Shown here: piece after piece, positions 8,949 to 19,200 of the stretch
Layout of the letters: the number at the start of each line of letters is the position of its first letter
Numbering within the stretch: position 1 is the stretch's first letter
The notes under the pieces: model-generated
What the model saw: the letters and a program-made list of their open reading frames with translations, nothing else
Databases searched by the model: none
Told to the model about the DNA's origin: nothing
Program-made: the position numbers and the translations under genes
Assembly (NCBI GenBank): GCA_013299045.1
Contig: JAAFJX010000011.1
Coordinates: 62,001 to 126,000, forward strand
Length of the DNA: 64,000 nt
Direction: 5' to 3'
From: Cytophagales bacterium
GTDB taxonomy: Bacteria; Bacteroidota; Bacteroidia; Cytophagales; Bernardetiaceae

Positions 8949-10961
8949 ATGCGCTTTTCTTTAAAAATTACGCTGCTAAGTTTCTGTATCGTTTTGCTTT
9001 CTTTCGGCGCACTTTTCTGGACTGCCAACCGTGAATTTTCGGACACCATCGAGCAGCAACTAGCCAAGCAACTAGAGCAAAAGGCTCGTTTTGCTTTTAG
9101 TGGTATTGATAAGTTCATTTATGAGCGTTTCTCTGACGCACTCAGCATTGCCTCCGAAGATGTTTTTATATCCAAAAACAGCACAAATGCACAAATTGGG
9201 CGGCGTTTAGAACAACTCAAAAGCATATATCCCCATTATTTGAGCATGAGTTTTTTTGACACCAATCGCGTGCGTATTGCCGATACAGGCCAACGCCAAA
9301 TTGGCACGCAACACACGCTGACAGGCTACTGGGTGGACATCTACAAATCTGATTTTGCCATTGATATTTCTTATTCGGAATCCATGCAATTGTTCTTGAT
9401 GCACTTTGCCTTTATGATACGCGACGAAGATGGCCGCAAGAGAGGTGTGTTTGTGTCGCGTTTGCACCTCGACAAGCTCTATGAAGCCTTTGTCGAAACA
9501 TTAACAGACCGCGAAGTTGCTAAGCACACCAAAGTAGATTTACTAGATGAAAATCAACTGATATTATACTCCACTGCACCCAACAAACGAGTTTTGAGCG
9601 AGCGCAATGGCTTGAAATTTGAACCCAACAGCAAAAAAATTTGTGCGAGTTGGCGCGATACCCAATTTTTGAACTTTTGTGTGCAACAAAAGGGCTATAA
9701 GTCGTATGGTGGCAACAGATGGAGTCTAGTCCTTTCCGTACCGCAAGACGTGGCCTTTGCAGATGCCCGTGATATGCAAAGACGGCTTGTTTACACGCTT
9801 CTGCCTATCGTTCTACTCGTCTTGGTAGCAGCCTATGTGGCTTCCAAATTCATAGCCAGACCCATCAAACGACTCACTGAAGCCGCCACTGAACTGGGCG
9901 ATGGCAAAGACTTTAACAGACCAATTCGTGTAAGCTCCAATGACGAGATAGGAAAACTAGCCTCTGCCTTCAACCGAATGGCCATACGCTTGCAGCTAAA
10001 AATGAAAGAACAGGGTGAGTCCAATGAACAGTTATCTATTCTTAACGAGCAGATGCTCAAACAAATTACTGACATCAGACAAAAGAACAAGCAAATAGAG
10101 GCTCAAAATTTGGCCATTGCCACACAACAAGACCAGCTCCAAAAAGCCTATGATGCCATAGCAGACATAAACGCACACCTTACAGAGAGTATTCGTTACG
10201 CCCAGCGTATACAAAGGTCTATGCTTCCCGAATGGCAGGTTATTCAAGAAATCTTTCAAGAGACTCTTCTCTTTTATGAACCTAAAGACGTTGTAGGTGG
10301 AGATTTCTACTGGTTTGAGCCTATTCAGATAGACAAAACACCTCATTTCTTTCTGGCTGTTGCAGACTGCACAGGGCATGGTGTGCCGGGTGGCTTTATG
10401 TCTATGCTAGGAAGCGATTTGCTAAACAGCATCATTCCTATTGAAAAATGTTATAAACCGCGCCAAATTTTGCAGAAAATGAACGATGGCATTAAAAAGA
10501 GTTTACACCAAAGCAGTAGCACCACCAATAGCCAAGACGGTATGGAAATTGCTCTTTGTTGCATAGACCTCGATACGCTCAAAATGCAGTACGCAGGCGC
10601 AAGAAGACCTCTCTATTTATTCAGAAAGGGAGATTTGCACATCTTTGATGCTTCAAAGGTTACGATTGGCGGTGTAGAAAGAAATTTTAAGAATTTGGCC
10701 ACAGGCGAGTCTCCCATTGAAAGTCAGCAAATCAATCTCAAGGTAGGCGATGTGGTGTATCTTTTCACCGATGGCTTCAAAGACCAGTTTGGCGGCGAAC
10801 ATAATAAAAAATATTCTACCAAACGTTTCAGAGATTTTTTGGAGAGTATTCACCAAAAAGACCTCAAACTGCAACAAGAACTTATGGCAGAGGAGTTTGC
10901 AGCATGGAAAGGTAACAACAAGCAAACCGATGATGTATTGGTTTTAGCTTTCAAAGTTTAA
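8949..10961 (+). CDS. Membrane sensor with HAMP and SpoIIE (PP2C-type) phosphatase domain
   Basis: The 670-aa protein has an N-terminal TM helix (residues about 7-27), an extracytoplasmic Cache-like sensor region (about 30-275), and a second TM (about 280-300). A HAMP domain follows (ARPIKRLTEAATELGDGKDF, then DEIGKLASAFNRM), then a coiled coil rich in Gln and Glu. The C-terminal SpoIIE domain has SIRYAQRIQRSMLP, VVGGDFYWF, VADCTGHGVPGGFMSML, LYLFTDGF and KQTDDVLVL. The aspartates in GGDFYW, DCTGHG, TDGF and DDV should hold the metal pair. Such proteins dephosphorylate anti-sigma-antagonist partners in partner-switching pathways, but no anti-sigma or STAS gene is nearby. A second SpoIIE protein of different design lies at 20185-22290. 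The downstream 430 bases hold a MITE-like repeat. Confidence 0.9.
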   Translation: MRFSLKITLLSFCIVLLSFGALFWTANREFSDTIEQQLAKQLEQKARFAFSGIDKFIYERFSDALSIASEDVFISKNSTNAQIGRRLEQLKSIYPHYLSMSFFDTNRVRIADTGQRQIGTQHTLTGYWVDIYKSDFAIDISYSESMQLFLMHFAFMIRDEDGRKRGVFVSRLHLDKLYEAFVETLTDREVAKHTKVDLLDENQLILYSTAPNKRVLSERNGLKFEPNSKKICASWRDTQFLNFCVQQKGYKSYGGNRWSLVLSVPQDVAFADARDMQRRLVYTLLPIVLLVLVAAYVASKFIARPIKRLTEAATELGDGKDFNRPIRVSSNDEIGKLASAFNRMAIRLQLKMKEQGESNEQLSILNEQMLKQITDIRQKNKQIEAQNLAIATQQDQLQKAYDAIADINAHLTESIRYAQRIQRSMLPEWQVIQEIFQETLLFYEPKDVVGGDFYWFEPIQIDKTPHFFLAVADCTGHGVPGGFMSMLGSDLLNSIIPIEKCYKPRQILQKMNDGIKKSLHQSSSTTNSQDGMEIALCCIDLDTLKMQYAGARRPLYLFRKGDLHIFDASKVTIGGVERNFKNLATGESPIESQQINLKVGDVVYLFTDGFKDQFGGEHNKKYSTKRFRDFLESIHQKDLKLQQELMAEEFAAWKGNNKQTDDVLVLAFKV

Positions 10962-11035
10962 AACTTGCCTCTCAGTTTTGATGCGCAGCAAACCCATACA
11001 TTAAAACTTTGTGAATGATTCAATGAGCATTATCT

Positions 11036-11156
11036 AGTCGTCCCTCATAATACACCTAAAGTCTTTATTATCAGTATATTAAATAAATATCTTAAAGATG
11101 AAATGTTTGTTTAATTTACTGATAATAAATATCTTAGTGTATTCTGAGGGACAACT
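11036..11156. repeat. MITE-like palindrome, copy A
   Basis: This 121-bp near-palindrome runs from AGTCGTCCCTC to GAGGGACAACT. The arms match almost fully (TTATTATCAGTA opposite TACTGATAATAA), so the whole unit could fold as one hairpin. It sits in the 431-base gap between the SpoIIE and LVIVD genes; the rest of that gap is AT-rich with no further structure that I could see. Related ends occur at 19822, 55232 and 57749. There is no coding capacity, which fits a miniature inverted-repeat element moved by a transposase elsewhere. Confidence 0.7.
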
Positions 11157-11392
11157 AATTATTTTTTTTTGGATATAGCCTTTTGGATTGCAAACAAATA
11201 TTCTTGGACCGAAATTCTAAAGGATTAGCAGACCAAAAAGAAAAATAAAAAAAATATTGGAGAGTGAGCAACTTTTCCTTGGTAACAAACATCTTTTAGT
11301 CAGACAAAGCAACAAAAACAAAACGGCAAAGTCTAAGACAAATTCTTAAAATTGAACAGTCATACTTCAAACACAACCCCCCCAAAATTTCT

Positions 11393-12637
11393 ATGAAAAC
11401 CTCAGTAAAAGCCATAGCGCTCTCCGTCTTTATGCTGGTTGCCTTTTTAGGCATCAACGTCCATGCAATGGCGCAGCAATTCGTAAACTCAGGTAAAATT
11501 TGGTACGACGAAGGACACCTCTACGTTAATATTATTGACAAAGGCGTTTTAATAGTAGAAAATTACGACCCGCGCAATCCCAAAAAAATTGGTTTTATTG
11601 AAATTCCGGGCAACGTTGATTTAGCCGTTTCAGGAACTACACTCTACGCTAATAGTTTTAATGATTTGGTAACAATAGATGTAACAGACTTTCAGAACGT
11701 CAAAGAAACGAGCCGCATCAATGGCGTGTTTTCTCAGATTCCGCGCAATGGTCTGAATGGCAGTAGTGTAGCGTGGCGTACAGGCAGCCAAATGGAAAAT
11801 GCTCTGAGTGCTATTCTGAATGGCTTTACTGGCAATCGTTTGAACTTGGGCAACCTCGGCACAAATGGTGGTGGCCTGATGGGAAATGGTATTTTGGGCA
11901 ACGGCATAGCTGGCAATGGCATGGTAGCGATGAATCAGCCAAACCAAGCGGGCAACAGTAATAGCAAAGGCGGCTCTATGGCTTGCTTCACTATTAATGG
12001 GAAGTATCTTTACGCTATTGACAGCAAAAGCCTTTATACTTTTGACTTGAGCAAACCACATGAACCGCAACGGATAGGAAGCCAGGTAAATGTTAATTTT
12101 GATATTGAAACCATCTTCCCGACCCAAGATAAATTATTTATTGGCTCACAGTCTGGTATGTACATTTATAGCATTGCAAACCCAGAAACACCTACCCGCT
12201 TAGGGCACTACGAGCATACACGCAGCTGTGACCCAGTGGTGGTAGAAGGCAATTATGCTTATGTAACGCTTCGTAATGGAACTGATTGTCAAGGCGATGT
12301 TAATCAATTAGATGTTATTGACATCAGTAAGCCAGAGCGCCCACGCAAGGTGGTTACACATACACTTACCAATCCGCATGGCTTAGGTATAGACAACAGC
12401 ACCTTGTTTATTTGCGATGGCAGAGATGGCCTCAAAATATTTGATGCAAAAGACCCTTACACTATTAAGCGCAATCAAATTGGTCATTTTCAGAATATTA
12501 CCTCTTATGATGTCATTCCGGTAGGTCAAAAGAAAACCTTGATTATGGTAGGCAGCAACCAAATATTTCAATACGATTACAGCAATCCGAGCAACGTCCA
12601 ACTGCTTAGCACGCTTAATGTAGGCACTATCAACTAA
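11393..12637 (+). CDS. Exported LVIVD-repeat (beta-propeller) protein
   Basis: The 414-aa protein has a signal peptide ending near HAMAQQ. It is followed by repeats of the LVIVD type in which short strands end in an 'xVIDIS.P..P' motif: GVLIVENYDPRNPKKIG, LVTIDVTDFQNVKE, LYTFDLSKPHEPQRIG, MYIYSIANPETPTRLG, LDVIDISKPERPRKV and LKIFDAKDPYTIKR. LVIVD proteins form a propeller on the cell surface of bacteria and archaea; no enzymatic role is known. Residues about 150-190 are a Gly/Asn/Met-rich insert (GNLGTNGGG, MGNGILGNGIAGNG) that interrupts a blade. No T9SS CTD is present, so the protein is probably periplasmic or outer-membrane associated. A strong terminator follows. Confidence 0.82.
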   Translation: MKTSVKAIALSVFMLVAFLGINVHAMAQQFVNSGKIWYDEGHLYVNIIDKGVLIVENYDPRNPKKIGFIEIPGNVDLAVSGTTLYANSFNDLVTIDVTDFQNVKETSRINGVFSQIPRNGLNGSSVAWRTGSQMENALSAILNGFTGNRLNLGNLGTNGGGLMGNGILGNGIAGNGMVAMNQPNQAGNSNSKGGSMACFTINGKYLYAIDSKSLYTFDLSKPHEPQRIGSQVNVNFDIETIFPTQDKLFIGSQSGMYIYSIANPETPTRLGHYEHTRSCDPVVVEGNYAYVTLRNGTDCQGDVNQLDVIDISKPERPRKVVTHTLTNPHGLGIDNSTLFICDGRDGLKIFDAKDPYTIKRNQIGHFQNITSYDVIPVGQKKTLIMVGSNQIFQYDYSNPSNVQLLSTLNVGTIN

Positions 12638-12656
12638 AACATAGCTTGAGTAGCAG

Positions 12657-12700
12657 AAGAATCCATCGTAAATGGTATAGCCGTTTCGATGGATTCTTTT
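12657..12700 (+). terminator. Intrinsic terminator after the LVIVD gene
   Basis: A perfect 12-bp stem AAGAATCCATCG / CGATGGATTCTT with an 18-base loop is followed by TTTTTAT. It lies 19 bases after the stop codon and ends transcription before the convergent glycosyltransferase gene. Confidence 0.85.
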
Positions 12701-12756
12701 TATCATCAAAAAACTATCTCATTACAATTTTATTGCTAGCAAATGGCTTTTGAGCA

Positions 12757-13902
12757 TTAGCTGTGTACTCTATCCTTCCACTCATAAGTATTTTTATTGG
12801 CTAGAATACCAAAAAAAATAGTGTAGAAACTGTAGGCCAGCCAAACCATAGGCAGGTAGTACCACAGACGTTTTTGTCCAAAAAACGATAGCACATTGCC
12901 AACAAAGGCATTATCCAAAAGCAGTTGAAAAAGTAAAGCCGATGCAATGCAATAGATATTCTCATCTTGAAAAAGCAAAATCAATAGGCCTATTCTGCTC
13001 AAATGAACCAAAAAAATAAAAACAGCAAGGCTCATCGTGGTCAAATCATTGCCAAGTCGCCATTTGCTAGCCCATCGCAAACGCTGCTGCACAAATTCTG
13101 ACCAACTGCCCGGTGGTTTCGTATAGGCCAAAGCAGCCCTGTCTTTCAAGAATAAAATTTGCGAATTAGGTAATTTCTTGATTTTGCGCAGTAAAAATTC
13201 ATCATCGCCCGAGGCAACGTGCGCATTGCCTTCGTAGCCATTCACAGCAACAAAGGTAGATTTCAGAAACGCTAGGTTTGCTCCATTGCAAATAAAAGGC
13301 ACTTTTAAAAACATAGCCGCTGCTCCTGTTCCTATCAGAGACGCAAACTCAACGGCCAACAATTTAGAGAGTAAAGTATCATTAGTTATAAAACAAACAG
13401 GCGCGCTTACTAAATCCGGCGGTCTGATACTTTTTGCTAAAAATGGTTTAGACATCGTACAAAGCCATGTTTTAGGCAATATACAGTCGCCGTCGGTAGT
13501 CAAAATTATCTCGCCGCGTGCTTCTTGAATACCCAAAGAAAGTGCTGCTTTTTTGCCTTGTAAGCCTAATCGTTGCTTAAAAACGCGCAAAGAAATAGGC
13601 GGCTTGGATTGTTGCTGCAAAAGCGCCCAGGTGCTGTCCACCGAATGGTCATCAACAACAACAAGTTCCCAGTTATTGTTTTCAAAATTCTGAACAAAAA
13701 GAGATTCTAAAAGGCGTAAAATATTTTTCTCTTCGTTTCGGACAGCTACCACCACTGAAACAAACGGAAGAGCCGTCTTTGTGGATTCGGCTTGATAAAA
13801 ATCTGCCTTAGGAATCCGCGACCATGCTGCCAATAAGCACAAAATGCCCAAGCAATATAAACCCATCAAAATACAGACAGGCCACAAAAGATATGTAAGC
13901 AT
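12757..13902 (-). CDS. Membrane-bound family 2 glycosyltransferase
   Basis: The 381-aa protein has an N-terminal TM helix (residues about 3-25) and a GT2 catalytic domain: VSVVVAVRNEEKNI, ELVVVDDHSVDST, TTDGDCILP (DxD), ASGDDEFLL and the QxxRW motif in QQRLRWASKW. At least three C-terminal TM helices follow (about 285-370). GT-A enzymes of this shape transfer sugars from nucleotide donors to membrane-linked acceptors, in polysaccharide, glycolipid or hyaluronan/cellulose-like synthesis. The acceptor cannot be deduced. The ATG (13902) is 7 bases after the stop of the VgrG-like gene, which suggests co-transcription with that spike gene. Confidence 0.88.
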   Translation of the reverse strand: MLTYLLWPVCILMGLYCLGILCLLAAWSRIPKADFYQAESTKTALPFVSVVVAVRNEEKNILRLLESLFVQNFENNNWELVVVDDHSVDSTWALLQQQSKPPISLRVFKQRLGLQGKKAALSLGIQEARGEIILTTDGDCILPKTWLCTMSKPFLAKSIRPPDLVSAPVCFITNDTLLSKLLAVEFASLIGTGAAAMFLKVPFICNGANLAFLKSTFVAVNGYEGNAHVASGDDEFLLRKIKKLPNSQILFLKDRAALAYTKPPGSWSEFVQQRLRWASKWRLGNDLTTMSLAVFIFLVHLSRIGLLILLFQDENIYCIASALLFQLLLDNAFVGNVLSFFGQKRLWYYLPMVWLAYSFYTIFFGILANKNTYEWKDRVHS

Positions 13903-13909
13903 TCAGCTT

Positions 13910-15691
13910 CTAGTTAATTTGAACCAGGCTACCTTTTATAACTGTTTGCCCACCCGAGGAGAACTCGGCCTGTGCATTGCCCGCTATCTTCACTTGCGCT
14001 TGTGCTTCTGCCTCAATTTTCACAGATTTGGCTTTAAAGGCCGTTTTCGCATCTATCTCCATATTTAGGCAAGACATTTTGATATCGCCTTTTGGTGCTT
14101 TTATCTCAATATCCTTTGCACTTTCAATCACTATGCCGCTGGCGTTCATTTCAATTTTGTTCTTGTTCTTATCTACTATCGTAATGCCTTTTGCGTCATC
14201 CATGGTAATAATATTTCCCTCAGGTGTTGAAATTTCAATAATTTTATCGGCATCTTTGAAGAGCAGTTTAAGTTTTTCAACAGTACTGATGCCTTTTATA
14301 GGGTTTTTGTCTTCGGGTGGAATAGGAGGCGTATGCTTAGAGCCATAAATGCTGCCAAGAATCACTGCATAGCGTGGGTCTTCGTTCAAAAAACCCACAA
14401 TAACTTCATCATCAATTTCAGGGAAAAAGCCAATTCCTGCATTGTTGGAGGCATAAAAATTAGCAAAACGCGCCCATACGTAAGCGGTATCGCCGAGCAG
14501 CGGCAGCATAACCTTAATCTTGTAAGTACTGTCTGCATCTTCGTGTATATTGGCCACTATACCTGAATGCAAACCCTTAAGCGCTGGCATCAGAGCGGCT
14601 GCATCAGCTGGCTGCACCAGAGGAGTCTCCTCTGCAAACCATTCAAAATCAAGACCTAAATGTGCTTCAGTAACCCAAGTGCCGTCTTCTATTCGTTGTG
14701 TAACAGCACCTACGAGGCACTTACCATTGATGCGGTCGCCTAGCCCAGCTAGCTCTATCATAGTGCCCGGATTGACATCGGCATTGCCAGGAAACTTCAC
14801 ACGGCCTTTAACTTTTGACAACTCGGCTTTCATCAATTTCCCTGATGCCCAGTTGCTTAGCTCAGATTGCGTAAGCCCAGCCGACGTTCTCAACTCAAAC
14901 TGCGAAAGCCCTAATACAGCGGCCAAAGTGCTACTTGTAATATTTCCGGGAGTCGTTGGGCTAGTACTACTGGAATCCCCGCTCAGGTTCTTTTGAGTGG
15001 CCGTATCCCAAGAAAAAGCCTTGGCTTTCTTGATTTGTGTACGCGCATCAAGCTCTATGTGCATATCTAAAATCGTACTGCCAAACTCTACTTTGCAGAT
15101 AGCGCCTACAGAGGTTTTGGGTGCCTCAACGCTTACCTTGTCGGCATCGGCGACAACAATGAAGCCATTGGCCTCCGCGCGCATTATGAGTAAGTCCCAG
15201 TCCGATATTTGATGCTGAATAAAAAAGGGGTGCTTGATGCTCAGTGCGCCTACCGTGGCACTCAAACCTGCATTCCCAATGAGTGCTTTTAAAATATCAG
15301 CGTCCGTTTTTTTCTCATAAAAGGCGTTTTTTCTACCCAAAGTCATTTTTAATGCTTTCCCTTTGCATTCAATAGAAATAGCGGCTTTCTTTTTGTACAC
15401 ACGCACACCATGCTTAATTATCAAGCCTTTGAAAACAGTTTTTTCTGTAGAATGGTAGCCCGCTTTAATCTCAACGACAGCGCCTGGTTTGAAGGTCGGC
15501 TTGTTACTCAAAGGGAAAGAGCCTTCTTCAGGGCCAGCATCTGCAATAATAAAACGTGCGCTAGGAATTTTACAAACACCTTTAGAAATCTCAATAGAAA
15601 AGATTTCCATACCGCTTTCTACGGCAGAACCATCTACTGAAATCGTAAAGGTTACTAAACCAATATCGGAAGTTACAGGTGAACTGGGCAT
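13910..15691 (-). CDS. VgrG-like spike protein of a contractile injection system
   Basis: The 593-aa protein combines a gp27-like region (residues about 10-260), a gp5 OB-fold (LHSGIVANIHEDADSTYKI...GDTAYVWARFANFYA...GIGFFPEIDDEVIVGFLNEDPRYAVILGSIYG) and a C-terminal beta-helix. The helix shows repeats such as IEISTPEGNIITMDD, ITIVDKNKNKIEM and IEIKAPKGDIKM. This is the fold of the membrane-piercing tip of T6SS, R-bodies and extracellular contractile injection systems. In Bacteroidota such proteins belong to T6SS-iii or Afp/PVC-like clusters. No sheath, tube, baseplate or ClpV gene is present in the window, and the neighbours are a 68-aa protein and a glycosyltransferase. The open frame could begin further upstream at 15808, but the ATG at 15691 gives the normal VgrG N-terminus. 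Confidence 0.85.
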   Translation of the reverse strand: MPSSPVTSDIGLVTFTISVDGSAVESGMEIFSIEISKGVCKIPSARFIIADAGPEEGSFPLSNKPTFKPGAVVEIKAGYHSTEKTVFKGLIIKHGVRVYKKKAAISIECKGKALKMTLGRKNAFYEKKTDADILKALIGNAGLSATVGALSIKHPFFIQHQISDWDLLIMRAEANGFIVVADADKVSVEAPKTSVGAICKVEFGSTILDMHIELDARTQIKKAKAFSWDTATQKNLSGDSSSTSPTTPGNITSSTLAAVLGLSQFELRTSAGLTQSELSNWASGKLMKAELSKVKGRVKFPGNADVNPGTMIELAGLGDRINGKCLVGAVTQRIEDGTWVTEAHLGLDFEWFAEETPLVQPADAAALMPALKGLHSGIVANIHEDADSTYKIKVMLPLLGDTAYVWARFANFYASNNAGIGFFPEIDDEVIVGFLNEDPRYAVILGSIYGSKHTPPIPPEDKNPIKGISTVEKLKLLFKDADKIIEISTPEGNIITMDDAKGITIVDKNKNKIEMNASGIVIESAKDIEIKAPKGDIKMSCLNMEIDAKTAFKAKSVKIEAEAQAQVKIAGNAQAEFSSGGQTVIKGSLVQIN

Positions 15692-15896
15692 ACTGCGAGA
15701 GAGCAACGTTTGGGTAAAATTTGATGCGCAAAATAAAGATTTTTTTTGAAAACAAGTCAGCGTATAGATGAATTCTAACCCGTTTTGCGCAAAAAAATCA
15801 ATATACAACAGGCAAAGCCACTTCGGAAGTGGTATTGCATTTAAAAAATTAGGGGGTTGGAGTTATAAAAGGGCAAGATAACGACCACTTCTACCA

Positions 15897-16103
15897 CTAC
15901 TTGTTATAAAGTGCAGAAAGCTCCCTGTCTATCATGTTCAGACGGCTGATGAGAGCAGGGTCATCAGGGGTATCGCTGGTCAGAGAAGTCCGCTTTATCC
16001 CACGCAGATACAATTTAGTTTCAATCAAGCGCTCGGTAAGAACTTCACCTTGTGCGTATTTACTCAAAATGCCGTCAATCATTGTTTTTGCAGTACCCTT
16101 CAT
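15897..16103 (-). CDS. Small protein of unknown function (68 aa)
   Basis: I do not recognise this protein. It is predicted to be helical and charged, beginning MKGTAKTMIDGIL and ending MIDRELSALYNK, with no signal peptide or membrane segment. Support for a real gene comes from a very good promoter 40-70 bases upstream (-7 TACCTTTG and -33 TTTG on this strand) and a clean ATG. It lies 205 bases upstream of the VgrG-like gene on the same strand, so it may share its transcript. A baseplate or chaperone role would be a guess. Confidence 0.55.
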   Translation of the reverse strand: MKGTAKTMIDGILSKYAQGEVLTERLIETKLYLRGIKRTSLTSDTPDDPALISRLNMIDRELSALYNK

Positions 16104-16144
16104 GTTTTTGGTTGCTTAGTTTCTGTAGTGTTGATTTCACGCCA

Positions 16145-16174
16145 CAAAGGTAATAATAAATTGAGTCATGCAAA
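16145..16174 (-). promoter_or_regulatory. Complete Bacteroidota promoter upstream of the 68-aa gene
   Basis: Read on the minus strand, TTTG (16171-16174), 18 bases, then TACCTTTG (16145-16152). Both boxes and the spacing fit the TTTG/TAnnTTTG consensus. Transcription should start near 16138, about 35 bases before the ATG at 16103. Confidence 0.65.
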
Positions 16175-16219
16175 AGAAAGCAGTGTTTTTTTAAAGTACA
16201 GTAGCACAGAGGGGCAACA

Positions 16220-16256
16220 AAAAAGAGGCTGCTCTTTATTAGAACAACCTCTTTTT
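16220..16256 (-). terminator. Intrinsic terminator of the Oar-like receptor gene
   Basis: The stem AAAAAGAGG / CCTCTTTTT extends inward with G-U pairs (TGCTCT opposite AGAACA). On the minus strand it is followed by a T run, 25 bases after the receptor stop codon. Confidence 0.8.
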
Positions 16257-16280
16257 CGGTATTTTTTATTCTGCTCTATT

Positions 16281-19200
16281 TTAGAAGATATAGCGAATGC
16301 CTAATTGAGCCTGCCAGCGTGAGCTAGTAGTGCCGCTATCATCAATTGCCCAAGGGTCAGTTACTGGCTTCTTGAAAGAGAAAACAGGAATACTCTTGCT
16401 GCTGTTAGGGTCCATGCCCACAAAGTCTAGTATTTCCACTTGGCCGTCCTGTGCAAAGTAACGACGACCCCAATCTTTGTTCAGCATATTTGTAAAGTTA
16501 AATACGTCGAAGGAAAGTTGAAGTGTATGCTTCTTCTCGTTTACGGTTACATAAAAATCTTGCAATATGCGCAAGTCCAGAATGCTTACGAAAGGCAAAC
16601 GTGCGCCGTTTCTTTCTGCATAGTCGCCACGGCGGCCTTTCAAGTATTTGTCTTGCTCAATGTAAGCGTTCAACTCATTCCACATGGCATCTGCTTCGGT
16701 ACTAGAAAGACGGACTACTTTACTCTTATCCACTTTGCCAAAAATGATTTCATCTTTGGATTTAGGCACCCAAATCAAAGAGCGTTCGCGAGAATCTTCG
16801 TTAGTAAGGCCGCCATTATCGTTGTAAATATAGCTGAAACGGTCGCCAGATTGGCCTGTGTAGAATAATGAAATGGTAGTAGCAAAATATTTTGCGTAAG
16901 CCTTGCGGTAAGACACTGCACCAATTACACGATGACCTAAATCAAAATCAGAAACGCCAACAGGTACATTGTTACGGCCATCAATGCTATTGACACCACG
17001 CCACTGCGAAGAGTTTTGTGAAGAAGTACCATCATAAACAGACATCGCATTGCCATAAGTGTAGGCCAGGGTAGCAGCAAAACCATTGTCAAAAGTTTTC
17101 TGCAAGGAAGCGGTAAAGTTCAGTGTGTAACCTTCGTCTGTATTAGTTCCCACATAGATGCCTTGGTAGCGGCGGTCTATCAAATCGCCACGATTAAAGA
17201 GAGGACGATTATCTGGCAATGAGTCCGCGCCAAGCGTTTTCGCAGATTTTTTAATGTTGTAGTTGTAATACAGCACGTTGTTCATGATTTTTGTAGCAAT
17301 GATTTCACCTGAAGCGACTAAATCCCAAGGCAATTTGTAATCTACGGCCAAGCTAGCACGGAGCACTTGTGGGAATCTGAAGTTGTTAGAGAACAAGTCC
17401 ATCTGACCAGATGACCTAACTGCTTTGCTCAAGTCTGGGTCAAAGCGGTTCGTAGCTGGGTCAAACACCAAGTTGGCAGTATCTGCGGCAGTTTTAGCAT
17501 TGCGCAAGAGTCTTTGTACGCGACCAATAGACAGGCCGTTGTTGGTGTACATACCAGCAGGCCACACGAAAGGCACACGGCTCGTGAAAAGGCCAAGACC
17601 GCCACGAATTTGCAGTGTACCATCGCCTTTTACGTCGTAATTAAAACCAACACGTGGCGCAAACATAACCTGAGCAGTAGGCATTTTGCCCGATTTTGCA
17701 CCAAACATATCGTAACCTGCTGCTTCAATCTTTGCAACAGTGCTGTCATTAAAATACTTGTCCTCTCTAGGCTGAGAGAAGAACATAGGCACGTCAATAC
17801 GCAAACCAGCAGTCATCTTGAATTTCTCGCTCATTTGCAGTTCATCTTGCACATAGAAACCTAACTGGGCTGCACTAAACTTTGCTGCTGCTTCAGAGCC
17901 GTCGCCGGTTACGCCATCAACCAAGGAAAACGAACGGTTAAATTCATTTGCTGGTCGCCCGTTTTGAAAATCTGCTAAGTTACTGAATACATACTCACCA
18001 AAGTTTTGGCCGATGAATAAGTTATAAATTTGGTAAAACTCATTGTGCGTACCAAATGTAAGCGTATGCTTGCCTTTGTAAAGGTTAAAGTTATTGGTGA
18101 GTGTAAATACACTCTGAGTAAGTTTGTTAGCAGAAGAAAATGCTTCAGAACCAATGCGGATAGAGCCACGGTTACCTTCGTTGATGATGATAGATGGGAA
18201 GTCCTTGCCAATTGGGTCGCGGTCATCAGATACGCGCGTAAAGCCCAAAATTAAGTTGTTTGAGGCTTTAGAGCCTAAGTTAGACTTAAATTCAAGCGCG
18301 CTAGAGTTGGTGGTAGAAGGGAAAAACTGACCATTGTTGCTAAAGTTCAATACATTGCTGTTTGAAGCCAAAGGCAAAGTGGCCGTACCGCGTGTATAGC
18401 TATGGCGGAAAGTCATTTTGTGCTTATCGGAGATGTTGTAGTCAAAGCGAACCAAAAACTTTTGACCGTCAAGGGTTCTTGTATTGTCATTGAACACGCC
18501 CGGGTCATAGTTATACTTAGTTTTCAGATTGTTAATCATAGCATCAATATCCGCTCTTTTGGCTCTACCTTTTATAGAATCGCCAGGATTATAAGTATTG
18601 AAATCAAAAGGCTGAGGAGTTTCGTCGTGTTGAATTTCAGCATTTACAAAGAAGAAGAGCTTGTTTTTGATGATGGGGCCGCCCAAGCGGAAACCGTAAG
18701 TTTGAGAAGAAAAATCTGCCAATTTTGTACGATTAGCGCCTTCCAAATCTGTAGGTGTTTTCCCTGCCAAACTTTGATTACGGAAGAGATAGTAAGCAGA
18801 GCCTTGCAGTTTATTAGAACCGCTACGTGTTACAGCATTGATGCCGCCACCAGCGAAACCACCCAGTTTTACATCATAAGGCGCAATAACCACTTGCATT
18901 TCTTCAATTGCATCAACGCTAATAGGCGAAATACCAGCCTGACCACCGTTTGTGCCTTGGTCGGAAAGACCAAAAACATCGTTATTAACCGCGCCATCAA
19001 TAAAAATTGAGTTAAAGCGTTGGTTCATACCAGCAACAGAAAGACCGCCGCGTTCTGTAATTTTAGCCTGTGGAGTCAAGCGTGCAAAGTCATTCAAATC
19101 ACGGGATATAGTTGGCAAAGACGAGATGCTCTTCTCATCAATAACCAAACTGGCACCAGTTTTAGTACCGTCCATGATTTCACGCTTATAAGTAACTACC

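Noticed and set aside
13910-16103. A complete type VI or eCIS locus
   Set aside because: Only the spike gene is recognisable; sheath, tube, baseplate and ATPase genes are absent from the window.
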